From Acinetobacter defluvii (lineage in GTDB: Bacteria; Pseudomonadota; Gammaproteobacteria; Pseudomonadales; Moraxellaceae): 64,000 bases of DNA. The stretch lies in contig NZ_CP029397.2 in NCBI RefSeq assembly GCF_001704615.3, positions 2,046,001 through 2,110,000 of the forward strand, in the 5' to 3' direction. Of the stretch, positions 48,350 to 56,619 are shown in pieces (positions within the stretch are counted from its first letter, which is position 1; each line of letters begins with the position of its first letter). Made by a program: the position numbers and the translations under genes. The notes under the pieces are model-generated. The model was not told where the DNA came from, ran no database searches, and worked only from the letters and a program-made list of their open reading frames with translations.

Positions 48350-49132
48350 TTAAGTGATGATTTTTTCATTCATATAACGCCAATATCGTTTTGGCACATA
48401 TTGGATATGTAGTTTCATATTTTGCCGTGCTTGAATATTGACACTTTTGAAATAATCCTTCCAGAGTTGATCATATAATACTTCTTTCTCATCAAGTTCA
48501 ATATTAAAGTTTTGGCTACGCCCAGTCACTAAGTTTTGATCGACTTCTTTGGCATTCATTTGAATTTGATGTACATTTTTTAAGTCATAATAAATTCCAT
48601 ATTTGCGCTTTTCATCATAAATCAGCCAACGTTGATCTTGATAACGTGCTTTAAAATGCTTCAAAATTAAAGGTAAAACATCAAAATCTGGCTTAATCAA
48701 ACTCAAAAACAATCCATCTTTAGATTTTTTAAAACGTACAAAAGCCTCCATACGATGCTTTTCTCGTCCGACTTGCTTCGTCCATTGCGATAAAGCTAAA
48801 ACAGCGGTATGACCATAGTTTTGATCTACATTTTTCTGGGATAAAAAAACATACACGCTAAACTCAAAAAGCTGCTGAAAAGCTTGAGCTTGCTCAGATA
48901 AAAATGTGTAATAAAAATTTCTAATCGCATTGGCTGAGATTCTTTGTTGTAAGCCTTGCCAAACACGCAGTGCTTGGGTTTCATCAGATGCAACATGAAT
49001 ATTTTCACCAAATAGCCCCTGTTGCGAATCTGCTTCATGATGAATTTCAACTTCAAATTCTCTGAATTGAAATGCCCGAAATACACAACACAATAATCCT
49101 GTCATGCTGCCATCAAAAATATAGCTAGCCAT
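48350..49132 (-). CDS. TIGR03915 family putative DNA repair protein
   Basis: The 260-residue protein starts YIFDGSMTGLLCCVFRAFQ, the signature of TIGR03915/DUF4130. Other family blocks are GREKHRMEAFVRFKKSKDG and FKARYQDQRWLIYDEKRKYG. The family always pairs with the radical-SAM protein encoded directly upstream; here the ATG follows the partner's stop without any gap. Its biochemical role is unknown, and DNA modification or repair is inferred from the partner. Confidence 0.88.
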   Translation of the reverse strand: MASYIFDGSMTGLLCCVFRAFQFREFEVEIHHEADSQQGLFGENIHVASDETQALRVWQGLQQRISANAIRNFYYTFLSEQAQAFQQLFEFSVYVFLSQKNVDQNYGHTAVLALSQWTKQVGREKHRMEAFVRFKKSKDGLFLSLIKPDFDVLPLILKHFKARYQDQRWLIYDEKRKYGIYYDLKNVHQIQMNAKEVDQNLVTGRSQNFNIELDEKEVLYDQLWKDYFKSVNIQARQNMKLHIQYVPKRYWRYMNEKIIT

Positions 49133-50392
49133 CTAAAAACCAAAACCTAACTGTGGTGAAAGTTGTTTCTGATATTTTGATTGACCCGATTGCAAAATTT
49201 GCTGACGAATCTGACTTGGCAATTGCTCTTTTAAAAACTTAGGCGTATCTGCACAGCGTATAAAATGCTGCGCTCGGTTATATGCCACACCTAAACGTTT
49301 TAATTGATCAATATGGATTTTTCCAAAACGTCGGGCTTGCACAATTTTCTTAGCAGAACGCACGCCAATTCCAGGTACACGCAAAATCATACGATACTCT
49401 GCATTATTAATATCTACAGGAAATTGTTGGGGATTTCTTAAAGCCCACGCCAGTTTTGGATCAACCTCTAAGTCTAAATTTGGATGCTGCTCGTCCACAA
49501 TTTCTGTCGCATCAAAACCATAAAAGCGCATCAGCCAATCAGATTGATATAAACGATTTTCACGTAATAAAGGCGGTGCTGAGCCAATCGCTGGCAACAT
49601 TTTTTCTTCATGATTAATCGGAATATAACCTGAAAAATAAACACGCTTTAATTTAAACTCTTGATAATGGTGAGCCGCCATTAAAATAATATCTTGATCG
49701 GTTTCATGATGTGCACCAATGACCATTTGTGTGGTCTGCCCTGCAGGAACAAATTTAGGTACAGATTTAATTATTTTTCGTTCATCTTTGAATTGAATCA
49801 AACGATCTCGCACAATTCCCAAATCTTTTTGAACTTCTTGGTGCGATTTTTCGGGTGCAAATTGTTTTAACCCTGCTTCGGTAGGCATTTCTAAATTAAT
49901 ACTCATACGATCAACATATAAACCTGCCTCATGAATGATTTCTGGAGATGCACCAGGTATAGTTTTAAGATGAATATAACCATTAAAATTTTCTTCAAGT
50001 CTAAGTTTCTTAACGACTTGCAGCATTCGCTCCATGGTAAAATCAGCAGATTTAAAAATACCCGAACTTAGAAACAACCCTTCAATATAATTTCTACGAT
50101 AAAAATTTATGGTCAAATCAACAACTTCTTGCACCGTAAATGCTGCACGTTGAACATCATTTGAACGTCTAGAAACGCAATAAGAGCAGTCATAAATGCA
50201 AACATTTGAAAATAAAATTTTTAACAAAGATACACAGCGTCCATCTTCGGTATAGCTGTGACAAATGCCAGAGCCCGTATTTCCCAAGCCTTTTTCTTTA
50301 TTTTTACGATTACTGCCACTGGACGAACATGACACATCATATTTGGCAGCATCAGCTAAAATTTTTAACTTTTCACTGATACGATCAGACAT
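49133..50392 (-). CDS. TIGR03916 putative DNA modification/repair radical SAM protein
   Basis: The 419-residue protein has the radical SAM cluster motif CIYDCSYC (C65, C69, C72) in the barrel domain. The C-terminal helix-hairpin-helix region (LRVPGIGVRSAKKIVQARRF) should bind DNA. N-terminal cysteines (C22, C44, C53) could hold an extra iron-sulfur cluster. The ATG at 50392 follows AGGTGA; a GTG four codons earlier is in frame. It is co-transcribed with TIGR03915. The substrate is unknown; family naming suggests a DNA lesion or modification. Confidence 0.9.
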   Translation of the reverse strand: MSDRISEKLKILADAAKYDVSCSSSGSNRKNKEKGLGNTGSGICHSYTEDGRCVSLLKILFSNVCIYDCSYCVSRRSNDVQRAAFTVQEVVDLTINFYRRNYIEGLFLSSGIFKSADFTMERMLQVVKKLRLEENFNGYIHLKTIPGASPEIIHEAGLYVDRMSINLEMPTEAGLKQFAPEKSHQEVQKDLGIVRDRLIQFKDERKIIKSVPKFVPAGQTTQMVIGAHHETDQDIILMAAHHYQEFKLKRVYFSGYIPINHEEKMLPAIGSAPPLLRENRLYQSDWLMRFYGFDATEIVDEQHPNLDLEVDPKLAWALRNPQQFPVDINNAEYRMILRVPGIGVRSAKKIVQARRFGKIHIDQLKRLGVAYNRAQHFIRCADTPKFLKEQLPSQIRQQILQSGQSKYQKQLSPQLGFGF

Positions 50393-50593
50393 AACTTTGA
50401 TCACCTGTTATCGAGATGTCTAAATTATAAAATTTTAATCACAACATATTTTTTCAATGATCTTTTAAACGACAAACCGTGTCGTATTAATTATTACTAT
50501 CTCGAATGATATTTCCTGATTAAATAATGATTATTATTTGCCATTTTTTATATAGATCAGCTAAGTTAATAACATCATTGAGGGAGTTTAGCG

Positions 50594-51637
50594 ATGAATA
50601 TATTACAACGATTAGAGATTCGGCATCCGATTTTTCTGGCACCAATGGCGGGAGTTTCAACACCTGAACTCGCAGCAGAAGTGTCAAATCAAGGTGGACT
50701 TGGATCATTGGGTTTAGGCGCAAGTTCAGTTGCGGCTGCACGTGAGCAAATTTTGAAAACACAGGCTTTGACTGAGCATGCTTTCCAAGTTAACTTTTTT
50801 TGTCATCAACCAGAACCTTTAGATGAAAATGCAAATCAAATTTGGCTTGAACATTTACAACCTGAATTTGCAAAGTTTAACTCTAAAGTTCCTACAGATT
50901 TAAAATGTATTTATCCAAGTTTTTTAGACAATGATGATTTTTTAAATTTAGTCTTAGAAACTCAACCGAAAGCTGTCAGCTTTCATTTTGGTATTCCTCA
51001 TCAATACCAAATTCAGAAACTAAAGGATGCTGGCATCATTACGATGGTTTCTGCAACCAATCTTGCTGAAGCCAAAGCAATTGAAGAGGCAGGTATTGAT
51101 ATCATTATTGCTCAAGGTGTTGAGGCTGGCGGACATCGTGGAATTTTCAATCCAAACTTAGATGGTGCAATTAAAACTTTTGATTTAATTCAACTGATTA
51201 AAAAATATTGTCAAATCCCTGTAGTGGCAGCAGGTGGTATTATGAATGGTCAGCAAGCAAAACAAGCCTTGAACTTGGGTGCTGAAGCTGTGCAGCTCGG
51301 GACAGCATTTGTACAATGCAAAAGCTCCAATGCCAATGCTGCATATCGTAAAGCTTTATTTGATCATCCTATTACTCAAATCACTGCCAGTATTTCTGGT
51401 CGTCCTGCACGTGGTTTGATCAATCAATGGGCGTGTTTTGTTGATTTGCCTGATCGTCCAAATGTTGCGCCCTATCCTTATGCTTATGATTTGGCAAAAC
51501 AATTAAATACTTTAGCTGTTCAACAGGGTGAGAGCGGTTATGGAGCTTTTTGGGCGGGTTCAAATGTTGCGCTAATTCGTGAATTAGAAGCTCAGGATTT
51601 GATGAATCAATTAATTTTAGAAATGAATCAATCTTAA
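50594..51637 (+). CDS. nitronate monooxygenase (NMO class I)
   Basis: The 347-residue FMN TIM-barrel starts HPIFLAPMAGVSTPELAAEV. The catalytic histidine lies in GVEAGGHRGIF, and the phosphate-binding block is PVVAAGGIMNGQQAKQALNL with GAEAVQLGTAFVQC after it. It should oxidise propionate-3-nitronate and related nitronates. A strong GAGGGAG ribosome site lies upstream. It is convergent with the DinB-fold gene, with a shared terminator between. Confidence 0.9.
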   Translation: MNILQRLEIRHPIFLAPMAGVSTPELAAEVSNQGGLGSLGLGASSVAAAREQILKTQALTEHAFQVNFFCHQPEPLDENANQIWLEHLQPEFAKFNSKVPTDLKCIYPSFLDNDDFLNLVLETQPKAVSFHFGIPHQYQIQKLKDAGIITMVSATNLAEAKAIEEAGIDIIIAQGVEAGGHRGIFNPNLDGAIKTFDLIQLIKKYCQIPVVAAGGIMNGQQAKQALNLGAEAVQLGTAFVQCKSSNANAAYRKALFDHPITQITASISGRPARGLINQWACFVDLPDRPNVAPYPYAYDLAKQLNTLAVQQGESGYGAFWAGSNVALIRELEAQDLMNQLILEMNQS

Positions 51638-51642
51638 TGCTA

Positions 51643-51674
51643 AAAAATCAGGTTTAACTTTAAGCCTGATTTTT
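51643..51674. terminator. bidirectional intrinsic terminator
   Basis: The arms AAAAATCAGG and CCTGATTTTT enclose a 12-base loop. The structure overlaps the last codons of the DinB-fold gene and lies right behind the nitronate monooxygenase gene. Confidence 0.8.
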
Positions 51675-52166
51675 CTCTGCCAACATATATACTAAATCAA
51701 GCTCAGGACATGCATAACCTAAAACAGTCATTGCAGCCGTGACCTGCCCTCGATGATGCGTCCCGTGATTAAACACATGCAATAATGTTGCTGCATAAGG
51801 CAATGTCAAGGTTTGACCCGAAGCGCGTTGATAGGTTAAATTTCCATTCAACATAGACTCTGGAATTGTTGCTACAAAATCAATCCAGTTTTGGGATTTC
51901 TGCTCTAACTCATTTAACAGTACATATTTTTCCGTATGAATAGTGTGATCTAAAGCTATTCGAGGTGAAACCTCCTCTTTAAAGCGTGGATACCAAAGAT
52001 AATGCTCTCCAAGCAATAAATGATTTAAAGTACCTGAAATAGTTTTAAAGAATAGTCCTACATCTTGGTGAAAATCATCATCTGGCATTTTTTTTAAATG
52101 TTTAACCAAACCTTGAGTTGCCCAAAGATTATATTGAGCAAGAAGTTGAAATGTCGCTTTATTCAT
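51660..52166 (-). CDS. DinB family protein
   Basis: The 168-residue four-helix-bundle protein has three metal histidines: NHLLLGEHYLWYPRF in the second helix and HGTHHRGQVTAAM in the third. The family is metal-binding and includes thiol S-transferases (bacillithiol or mycothiol in Gram-positives). The Gram-negative role is unknown. It is followed by a terminator and preceded by a 63-base gap to dusB. Confidence 0.88.
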   Translation of the reverse strand: MNKATFQLLAQYNLWATQGLVKHLKKMPDDDFHQDVGLFFKTISGTLNHLLLGEHYLWYPRFKEEVSPRIALDHTIHTEKYVLLNELEQKSQNWIDFVATIPESMLNGNLTYQRASGQTLTLPYAATLLHVFNHGTHHRGQVTAAMTVLGYACPELDLVYMLAEKNQA

Positions 52167-52229
52167 TGCTTAAAAATCACCCATCTATTCAAGTTAGCTT
52201 GATCAAAGCATCTAAGTCGTTAATCTTAT

Positions 52230-53273
52230 TTATACATCAAGTAAATTCACTTTCTCTACTTGTACATCACTCATAATTTTTCCTTGTGCAAGTAAATCAT
52301 TAAAATAGCTTTCGACCACTTTGGCTTGATCCGCAGTATTTTCAACTTTATACATATTCTGGCGAAACTCATTACTTGAACGTAAACCTTTGGTATACCA
52401 AGCAATATGCTTACGTGCAATGCGACAACCCGAATACTCACCATAAAACTGATACAACTCAGATAAATGCCCAAGTAATACGTCTTTCACTTCTTGAATA
52501 TCGGGTGCTGCTAAATGCTCACCTGTTTTTAAATAATGATCAATTTCACGGAAAATCCATGGACGACCTTGTGCTGCACGCCCGATCATCACTGCATCTG
52601 CCCCTGTATAGTCCAACACATATTTGGCTTTTTCTGGACTATCAATGTCACCATTGGCAATGACAGGGATATTCAACATGCGTTTAACATCTTTAATTAA
52701 GCTGTAACGTGCTGTATTTAAATACATATCTTCACGGGTACGTCCATGTAAAGCAAGTGCAGCAATGCCAGCTTCTTCTGCTCGCTTGGCAACACGCATA
52801 ATATTTTCATGTCCATTTAAAAACCCCAACCGAGTTTTTAAGGTCACAGGCACATCCACTGCAGTTACAACAGCATCCAAAATTCGAGCGACTAAATCTT
52901 CATCTTTGAGTAAAGCGGAGCCTGCTAATTTATTACAGACTTTTTTGGCTGGACACCCCATATTGATATCGACAATTTGGGCACCATTAGACACTTGATA
53001 GCGGGCTGCTTCAGCTAATTGTTCAGGTTCTGAACCTGCAATTTGCGCTGAAATCGGTGCGAGTTCACCATCAAAATTGGCACGATACAAACTTTTTTTG
53101 GTCATACGCAAAGTTTGATCAGAGGTCATCATTTCACTGACCGCATGACCTGCACCAAAGTACTTGCACAGAGTTCTAAAAGGGCGATCTGTGACACCTG
53201 CCATCGGGGCGACAAAAATAGGGGAATGCTTTGATTTATCAAACAATTCTGCAATTACGTTGTTTTTACTCAA
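52230..53273 (-). CDS. dusB: tRNA-dihydrouridine synthase B; host gene flanking the prophage
   Basis: The 347-residue FMN enzyme reduces uridine in the tRNA D-loop. It is DusB rather than DusA: FVAPMAGVTDRPFRTLCKYF, INMGCPAKKVCNKLAGSALL with the catalytic cysteine, and MIGRAAQGRPWIF. The start is a TTG at 53273. Upstream in the same frame are ATG GGA AAG TGA, so no longer start is possible. The prophage integrase begins only 120 bases away on the opposite strand. The 5' end may therefore have been rebuilt by integration. Confidence 0.93.
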   Translation of the reverse strand: MSKNNVIAELFDKSKHSPIFVAPMAGVTDRPFRTLCKYFGAGHAVSEMMTSDQTLRMTKKSLYRANFDGELAPISAQIAGSEPEQLAEAARYQVSNGAQIVDINMGCPAKKVCNKLAGSALLKDEDLVARILDAVVTAVDVPVTLKTRLGFLNGHENIMRVAKRAEEAGIAALALHGRTREDMYLNTARYSLIKDVKRMLNIPVIANGDIDSPEKAKYVLDYTGADAVMIGRAAQGRPWIFREIDHYLKTGEHLAAPDIQEVKDVLLGHLSELYQFYGEYSGCRIARKHIAWYTKGLRSSNEFRQNMYKVENTADQAKVVESYFNDLLAQGKIMSDVQVEKVNLLDV

Positions 53274-53332
53274 TTTTCACTTTCCCATATTCTCAAAGGT
53301 TTTACATCATTTTCAATCATTCTTAACTATTC

Positions 53333-53393
53333 TTTACGCCTTATTTGCGCCATAATCACCCTTGTGGCGTAAATCCAACTTTATGGCGTAAAT
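53333..53393. promoter_or_regulatory. four ATTTACGCCA-type boxes before the integrase gene
   Basis: TGGCGTAAAT occurs exactly at 53365-53374 and at 53384-53393, the latter ending at the base before the integrase ATG. Inverted versions are TTTACGCC at 53333-53340 and ATTTGCGCCA at 53343-53352. Four sites in 61 bases, two in each direction, suggest binding by the integrase (arm-type sites) or by an excisionase or repressor. The last copy covers the ribosome site region. Confidence 0.55.
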
Positions 53394-55010
53394 ATGGGAA
53401 CAATTGCAGAACGAACTACAGCAGATGGTAAAACTCGATACAGAGCTCAAATACGAATAACTCGTAAAGGCTTACCACCATTTATTAAAACAAGAACTTT
53501 TGCAAAAGAGTCATTAGCCAAAGAATGGATTAAGCGACTTGAAGCAGAGATTCTTGTTAATCCTGCTATTCTAAATCCAGAAGCTAAGGTTGTGTCAAAA
53601 ACTTTAGAACAATTCATCACTCAATATTTAGATGAAATTAGTGATGAATTTGCTGATACCAAAACTGCAGCACTAAAAAATATATGTAATTATGATATTG
53701 CCCATAAAGATGCTTATACCCTTTCACGTCAAGATTTCTCATCATTTGCCATTGAGCGACGAAAAGGCAATCCAATTGAAATGATAGATGGAGTTGCCCC
53801 AGCAACTGCATTAAAAGATTTATCCCATATTTCATCGGTTCTAAACCATGCTGAACTTGTATGGGGTGAAGATGTTGCACATGCAAAAAATGAATTATCA
53901 CATTCGCTGATCGGTCTAAAAAAAGCTCGTATTGTTACTAAATCAAAGGAACGTGATCGTTTAATCACATCAGAAGAACTTCATATTCTGACCAATCACT
54001 TTTATAAAGGCTGGAAACGAGTTCGCAATGCCATTCCTATGCACCTGGTCATGTGGCTTGCGATCTATACAGGTCGTCGTGAAGGTGAACTATGTGAAAT
54101 GCGTTTAGCTGATTTTGACAAAAAAAATAGTCAATGGAAGATCAGAGACGTTAAAAATCCAGATGGATCCAAAGGAAATCATAAGTTTGCCCATTTAGAG
54201 CCTAATGCCCTCCTCATTATTGAAGAATTACTTGAACCTTCTACTCGAAAAAGAATGCTGGAGCTGGGTTATAGTGATGAGCTTTTATTACCTGTCAATG
54301 TACAGACGGTCAGTGATTATTTTCGTAGAGCATGTCGTTTAAATGGTATTGAAGATTTAAGGTTCCATGATTTACGCCATGAAGCTGCAACACGCTATGC
54401 AGAGGATGGTTTTACGATACCTCAGCTTCAGACTATCACGCTACATTCATCATGGAACAGTCTTAAACGTTATGTGAATTTAAGGAAGCGTGGCGAACGC
54501 CTGGATTACCAAGCAGCTATTCAATTTGCCCGACAACAATATGACGATAATTATTCTAAATTTGCTTTAAAACAAAGGTATGTATCAGCTGCTGATATTG
54601 CGGATGCAGAGGAAGCTTATTCTCAAGTTCAAACACCTGACGTTATAAATACTGAATTTTCTTTTATCAAAGAACAATTGGAAAGATTTATGAAATCATT
54701 CCGCCCGACTAAAAGTGTTAAAGATATGTATAAAGAAAAATCCAATATACAGAACATATTTGCATGGAATGATGTGCAACAGTCTTTTGTAGTCCCATAC
54801 ATACAAAATGCTTGGGAAAATTGGTTTAATGACAATGGAAATATTGATTGGAAACAGCTTCCAGATGATACAACTCACTTTAGCATCAAAGGGTTAGACG
54901 TATTAAAAATTGAAAATGAACATGTGTATAAATGGGAAAAAGAAATAGAAAAATGGTTCGATATTACTAAATATTTTGATGCCGATATTTCAAACCTTAT
55001 CAAGAAATAA
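53394..55010 (+). CDS. int: prophage tyrosine recombinase (integrase)
   Basis: The 538-residue protein starts with an AP2-like arm-binding region (residues 1-50, GTIAERTTADGKTRYRAQIR). A core-binding domain follows (about 65-180) and then the catalytic domain, with R229 in TGRREGEL, H325 and R328 in HDLRHEA, H351 and the nucleophile Y360 in HSSWNSLKRY. A tail of about 160 residues (375-538) beyond the usual end is unexplained. It lies next to dusB and is convergent with the lysis cassette. It should integrate and excise the prophage. Confidence 0.93.
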   Translation: MGTIAERTTADGKTRYRAQIRITRKGLPPFIKTRTFAKESLAKEWIKRLEAEILVNPAILNPEAKVVSKTLEQFITQYLDEISDEFADTKTAALKNICNYDIAHKDAYTLSRQDFSSFAIERRKGNPIEMIDGVAPATALKDLSHISSVLNHAELVWGEDVAHAKNELSHSLIGLKKARIVTKSKERDRLITSEELHILTNHFYKGWKRVRNAIPMHLVMWLAIYTGRREGELCEMRLADFDKKNSQWKIRDVKNPDGSKGNHKFAHLEPNALLIIEELLEPSTRKRMLELGYSDELLLPVNVQTVSDYFRRACRLNGIEDLRFHDLRHEAATRYAEDGFTIPQLQTITLHSSWNSLKRYVNLRKRGERLDYQAAIQFARQQYDDNYSKFALKQRYVSAADIADAEEAYSQVQTPDVINTEFSFIKEQLERFMKSFRPTKSVKDMYKEKSNIQNIFAWNDVQQSFVVPYIQNAWENWFNDNGNIDWKQLPDDTTHFSIKGLDVLKIENEHVYKWEKEIEKWFDITKYFDADISNLIKK

Positions 55011-55031
55011 ACCCTCAATTGAGGGTTTTAT
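55009..55031. terminator. bidirectional terminator between integrase and Rz
   Basis: AAACCCTCAATTGAGGGTTT is a perfect 20-base palindrome that begins in the integrase stop codon and covers the Rz stop, with T behind it. Confidence 0.8.
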
Positions 55032-55524
55032 TTAGTTCTGGCCAACTTTCATTTAATCGCCTGACATCAATTGCGTGTCCATCTGCAATTTCTGCCATTT
55101 TTGTATATTCTGTTGTGCAACTTTCGAGTAATTCTGAGTTGGCAATGGTGTAGTTAATGATGGTTTGCTTGGGAGCACTGGACAAACGTTTGTTGGCTTC
55201 ACTGAGTTGCTTTGACAACCCACTAGCAGCCAAGTCAGCACTACGAGCGGCAGCATTCGCATCTTGTATTTTTTTAATCGCATTTTGTTCTACCTCTATA
55301 ATTTTAGCTGACCATGTTTGCATAATGGCGGCTTTTTCCTTTTGAGCCTGATCAATTGCATCTTGATAAGGCTTAATAGCATCAGCTACTGCTTTAGTTT
55401 TAACTTTTTCAGCATTTGCCAATTTTCCAGCAAGAGAATTGGCATAAAAAACATATCCAAAGATAAATATCATCAAGCCTAAAATAATGTATTTGTAAAA
55501 TTTACCTAACACAGCATCAATCAT
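55015..55524 (-). CDS. i-spanin (Rz-like)
   Basis: The 169-residue protein has one N-terminal membrane helix (residues about 11-28, YIILGLMIFIFGYVFYA). A long Ala/Lys/Gln-rich coiled region follows (about 35-115) and then a periplasmic tail. This is the layout of inner-membrane spanins, which join with an outer-membrane lipoprotein to disrupt the envelope at lysis. A second gene with a lipobox is nested inside it in another frame, as in lambda Rz/Rz1. Its start overlaps the endolysin stop by four bases. Confidence 0.85.
   Translation of the reverse strand: MIDAVLGKFYKYIILGLMIFIFGYVFYANSLAGKLANAEKVKTKAVADAIKPYQDAIDQAQKEKAAIMQTWSAKIIEVEQNAIKKIQDANAAARSADLAASGLSKQLSEANKRLSSAPKQTIINYTIANSELLESCTTEYTKMAEIADGHAIDVRRLNESWPELNKTLN
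55053..55283 (-). CDS. o-spanin (Rz1-like) lipoprotein, nested in the Rz frame
   Basis: The 76-residue product lies wholly inside the Rz gene in another frame. It has a basic start, a hydrophobic core and the lipobox LVGC with lipidated C23. The mature 54 residues are proline-rich near the start (KPTNVCPVLPSKPSLTTPLP), as in Rz1 proteins. GAGG nine bases before the ATG at 55283 supports independent translation. It should be the outer-membrane partner of the i-spanin. Confidence 0.85.
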   Translation of the reverse strand: MRLKKYKMRMLPLVVLTWLLVGCQSNSVKPTNVCPVLPSKPSLTTPLPTQNYSKVAQQNIQKWQKLQMDTQLMSGD

Positions 55525-56105
55525 TTAAACCACCCTTTAATCATAGAAAGTTTATTTTTACGATCATCAAAGCCATTTAAACCGCCATTAATACGACGAG
55601 TAATCGTGGTTACATCATCATAATCTGCAAATACATTTAAGTTATTTTCAGACCAGTATTTGCAAGCTACAAGCATTCCAACACTTGGCAGCGCAACAAT
55701 TGTAGGGTTATTTTCAAAATCAATTCCAAGTTCTTGACCATACTTACGATAATTAGCTCGACCAGTTAACTGGATTGGTCCTCGACCTTTATAACGTACA
55801 CCGTCGCCTTTGTTTACATTACCTAAGTCTTTTCGACCTTCATAAGCTGTACCTGAAGCAATTTCTTCCATATAGCGAAAATTTCCGCTTTCATGAGCAA
55901 GTTGAGCAAAGAAATGACAAAAGCGTAACTGCGTCTTGATTGAATATGTCTCTAAGTGCACATTTGCTGCTAATGCTAATTCAGTAGCTCGTGCAGGATT
56001 AGCACCAAGTTTTTGAAATACAGCTGTTAAAGTATTACGCCCAAGAATTCCATCAGCTTTCACGCCAACGGCTTTTTGAAGTTGTGTAATATCAAGAGTA
56101 TTCAT
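55521..56105 (-). CDS. GH19 (chitinase-class) endolysin with peptidoglycan-binding start
   Basis: The 194-residue lysis enzyme has an N-terminal peptidoglycan-binding-like segment (LDITQLQKAVGVKADGILG) and a GH19 lysozyme domain. The catalytic glutamate is in LAHESGNFRYMEE, followed by SGTAYEGRKDLGN and YKGRGPIQLTGRANYRKYG. No signal peptide is present, so release needs the holin. The ATG at 56105 shares a base with the holin stop and follows GGTGGG; a TTG one codon earlier is less likely. It is the second gene of the lysis cassette. Confidence 0.9.
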   Translation of the reverse strand: MNTLDITQLQKAVGVKADGILGRNTLTAVFQKLGANPARATELALAANVHLETYSIKTQLRFCHFFAQLAHESGNFRYMEEIASGTAYEGRKDLGNVNKGDGVRYKGRGPIQLTGRANYRKYGQELGIDFENNPTIVALPSVGMLVACKYWSENNLNVFADYDDVTTITRRINGGLNGFDDRKNKLSMIKGWFK

Positions 56106-56485
56106 CAATTTTTCCCACCTTTACCATTACTAAGTATTGAAATAAAGGCAGCTTTGACCTCACTAATAACCTCGGATAAAGGCTTACCCTGCATCAGTGC
56201 AATGGACTGATAAAGAATGCCAATCCCTAATAATCCAAAAACTGCAAACATAAGCATCACAAAGCCTTGAGCCATGTGAGAATATTTTGATAATTCGTAA
56301 TATTCAATAAATGCCGAACCGCCATAAAGGCTGACTGAAACGCTGAATAGAAACTTGCCTATAACACCCAAAGAAACTTGAATTTTTCCGTTTTTATCAA
56401 TGTCACCACTTAATACCAGGGCAAGAATAGCCCCCACTACGGCAGGCACAACTTTGATGATCCATGGAATTGTGTTTTCTTGCAT
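56105..56485 (-). CDS. putative holin
   Basis: The 126-residue protein has three likely membrane helices: residues about 8-27 (IKVVPAVVGAILALVLSG), 40-60 (LGVIGKFLFSVSVSLYGGSA) and 70-95 (GFVMLMFAVFGLLGIGILYQ). A charged tail ends in NGKGGKN. Position decides the call: it is the first gene of the leftward cassette, directly ahead of the endolysin and spanins with overlapping stops and starts. The family is not recognised by sequence. A perfect hairpin lies just upstream of its ribosome site. Confidence 0.78.
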   Translation of the reverse strand: MQENTIPWIIKVVPAVVGAILALVLSGDIDKNGKIQVSLGVIGKFLFSVSVSLYGGSAFIEYYELSKYSHMAQGFVMLMFAVFGLLGIGILYQSIALMQGKPLSEVISEVKAAFISILSNGKGGKN

Positions 56486-56496
56486 AACTTGCCCCG

Positions 56497-56532
56497 AAAT
56501 AAAACTCTACTTTATTTCGTAGAGTTTTATTT
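56497..56532 (-). promoter_or_regulatory. perfect 14-base hairpin just upstream of the holin start
   Basis: The arms AAATAAAACTCTAC and GTAGAGTTTTATTT (56497-56510 and 56519-56532) enclose an 8-base loop. Read leftward, the stem ends 11 bases before the holin ATG, with GGGGC between. It ends in TTTTATTT like a terminator, so it may block late transcription from the right unless antiterminated, or control holin translation. Confidence 0.6.
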
Positions 56533-56619
56533 AAAGGTGGTTATTTAGCGAACCTTACAGGGGGTTGATACTGCTCTAAAATTAATCTATCGTAATTTCA
56601 TATAATTATTATCTTTGAG

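Noticed and set aside
56565..56606. TTGATA and TATAAT as a promoter for the DUF4124 gene
   Set aside because: The spacing is about 30 bases, too long for a standard promoter; TATAAT alone is not enough in A/T-rich DNA.
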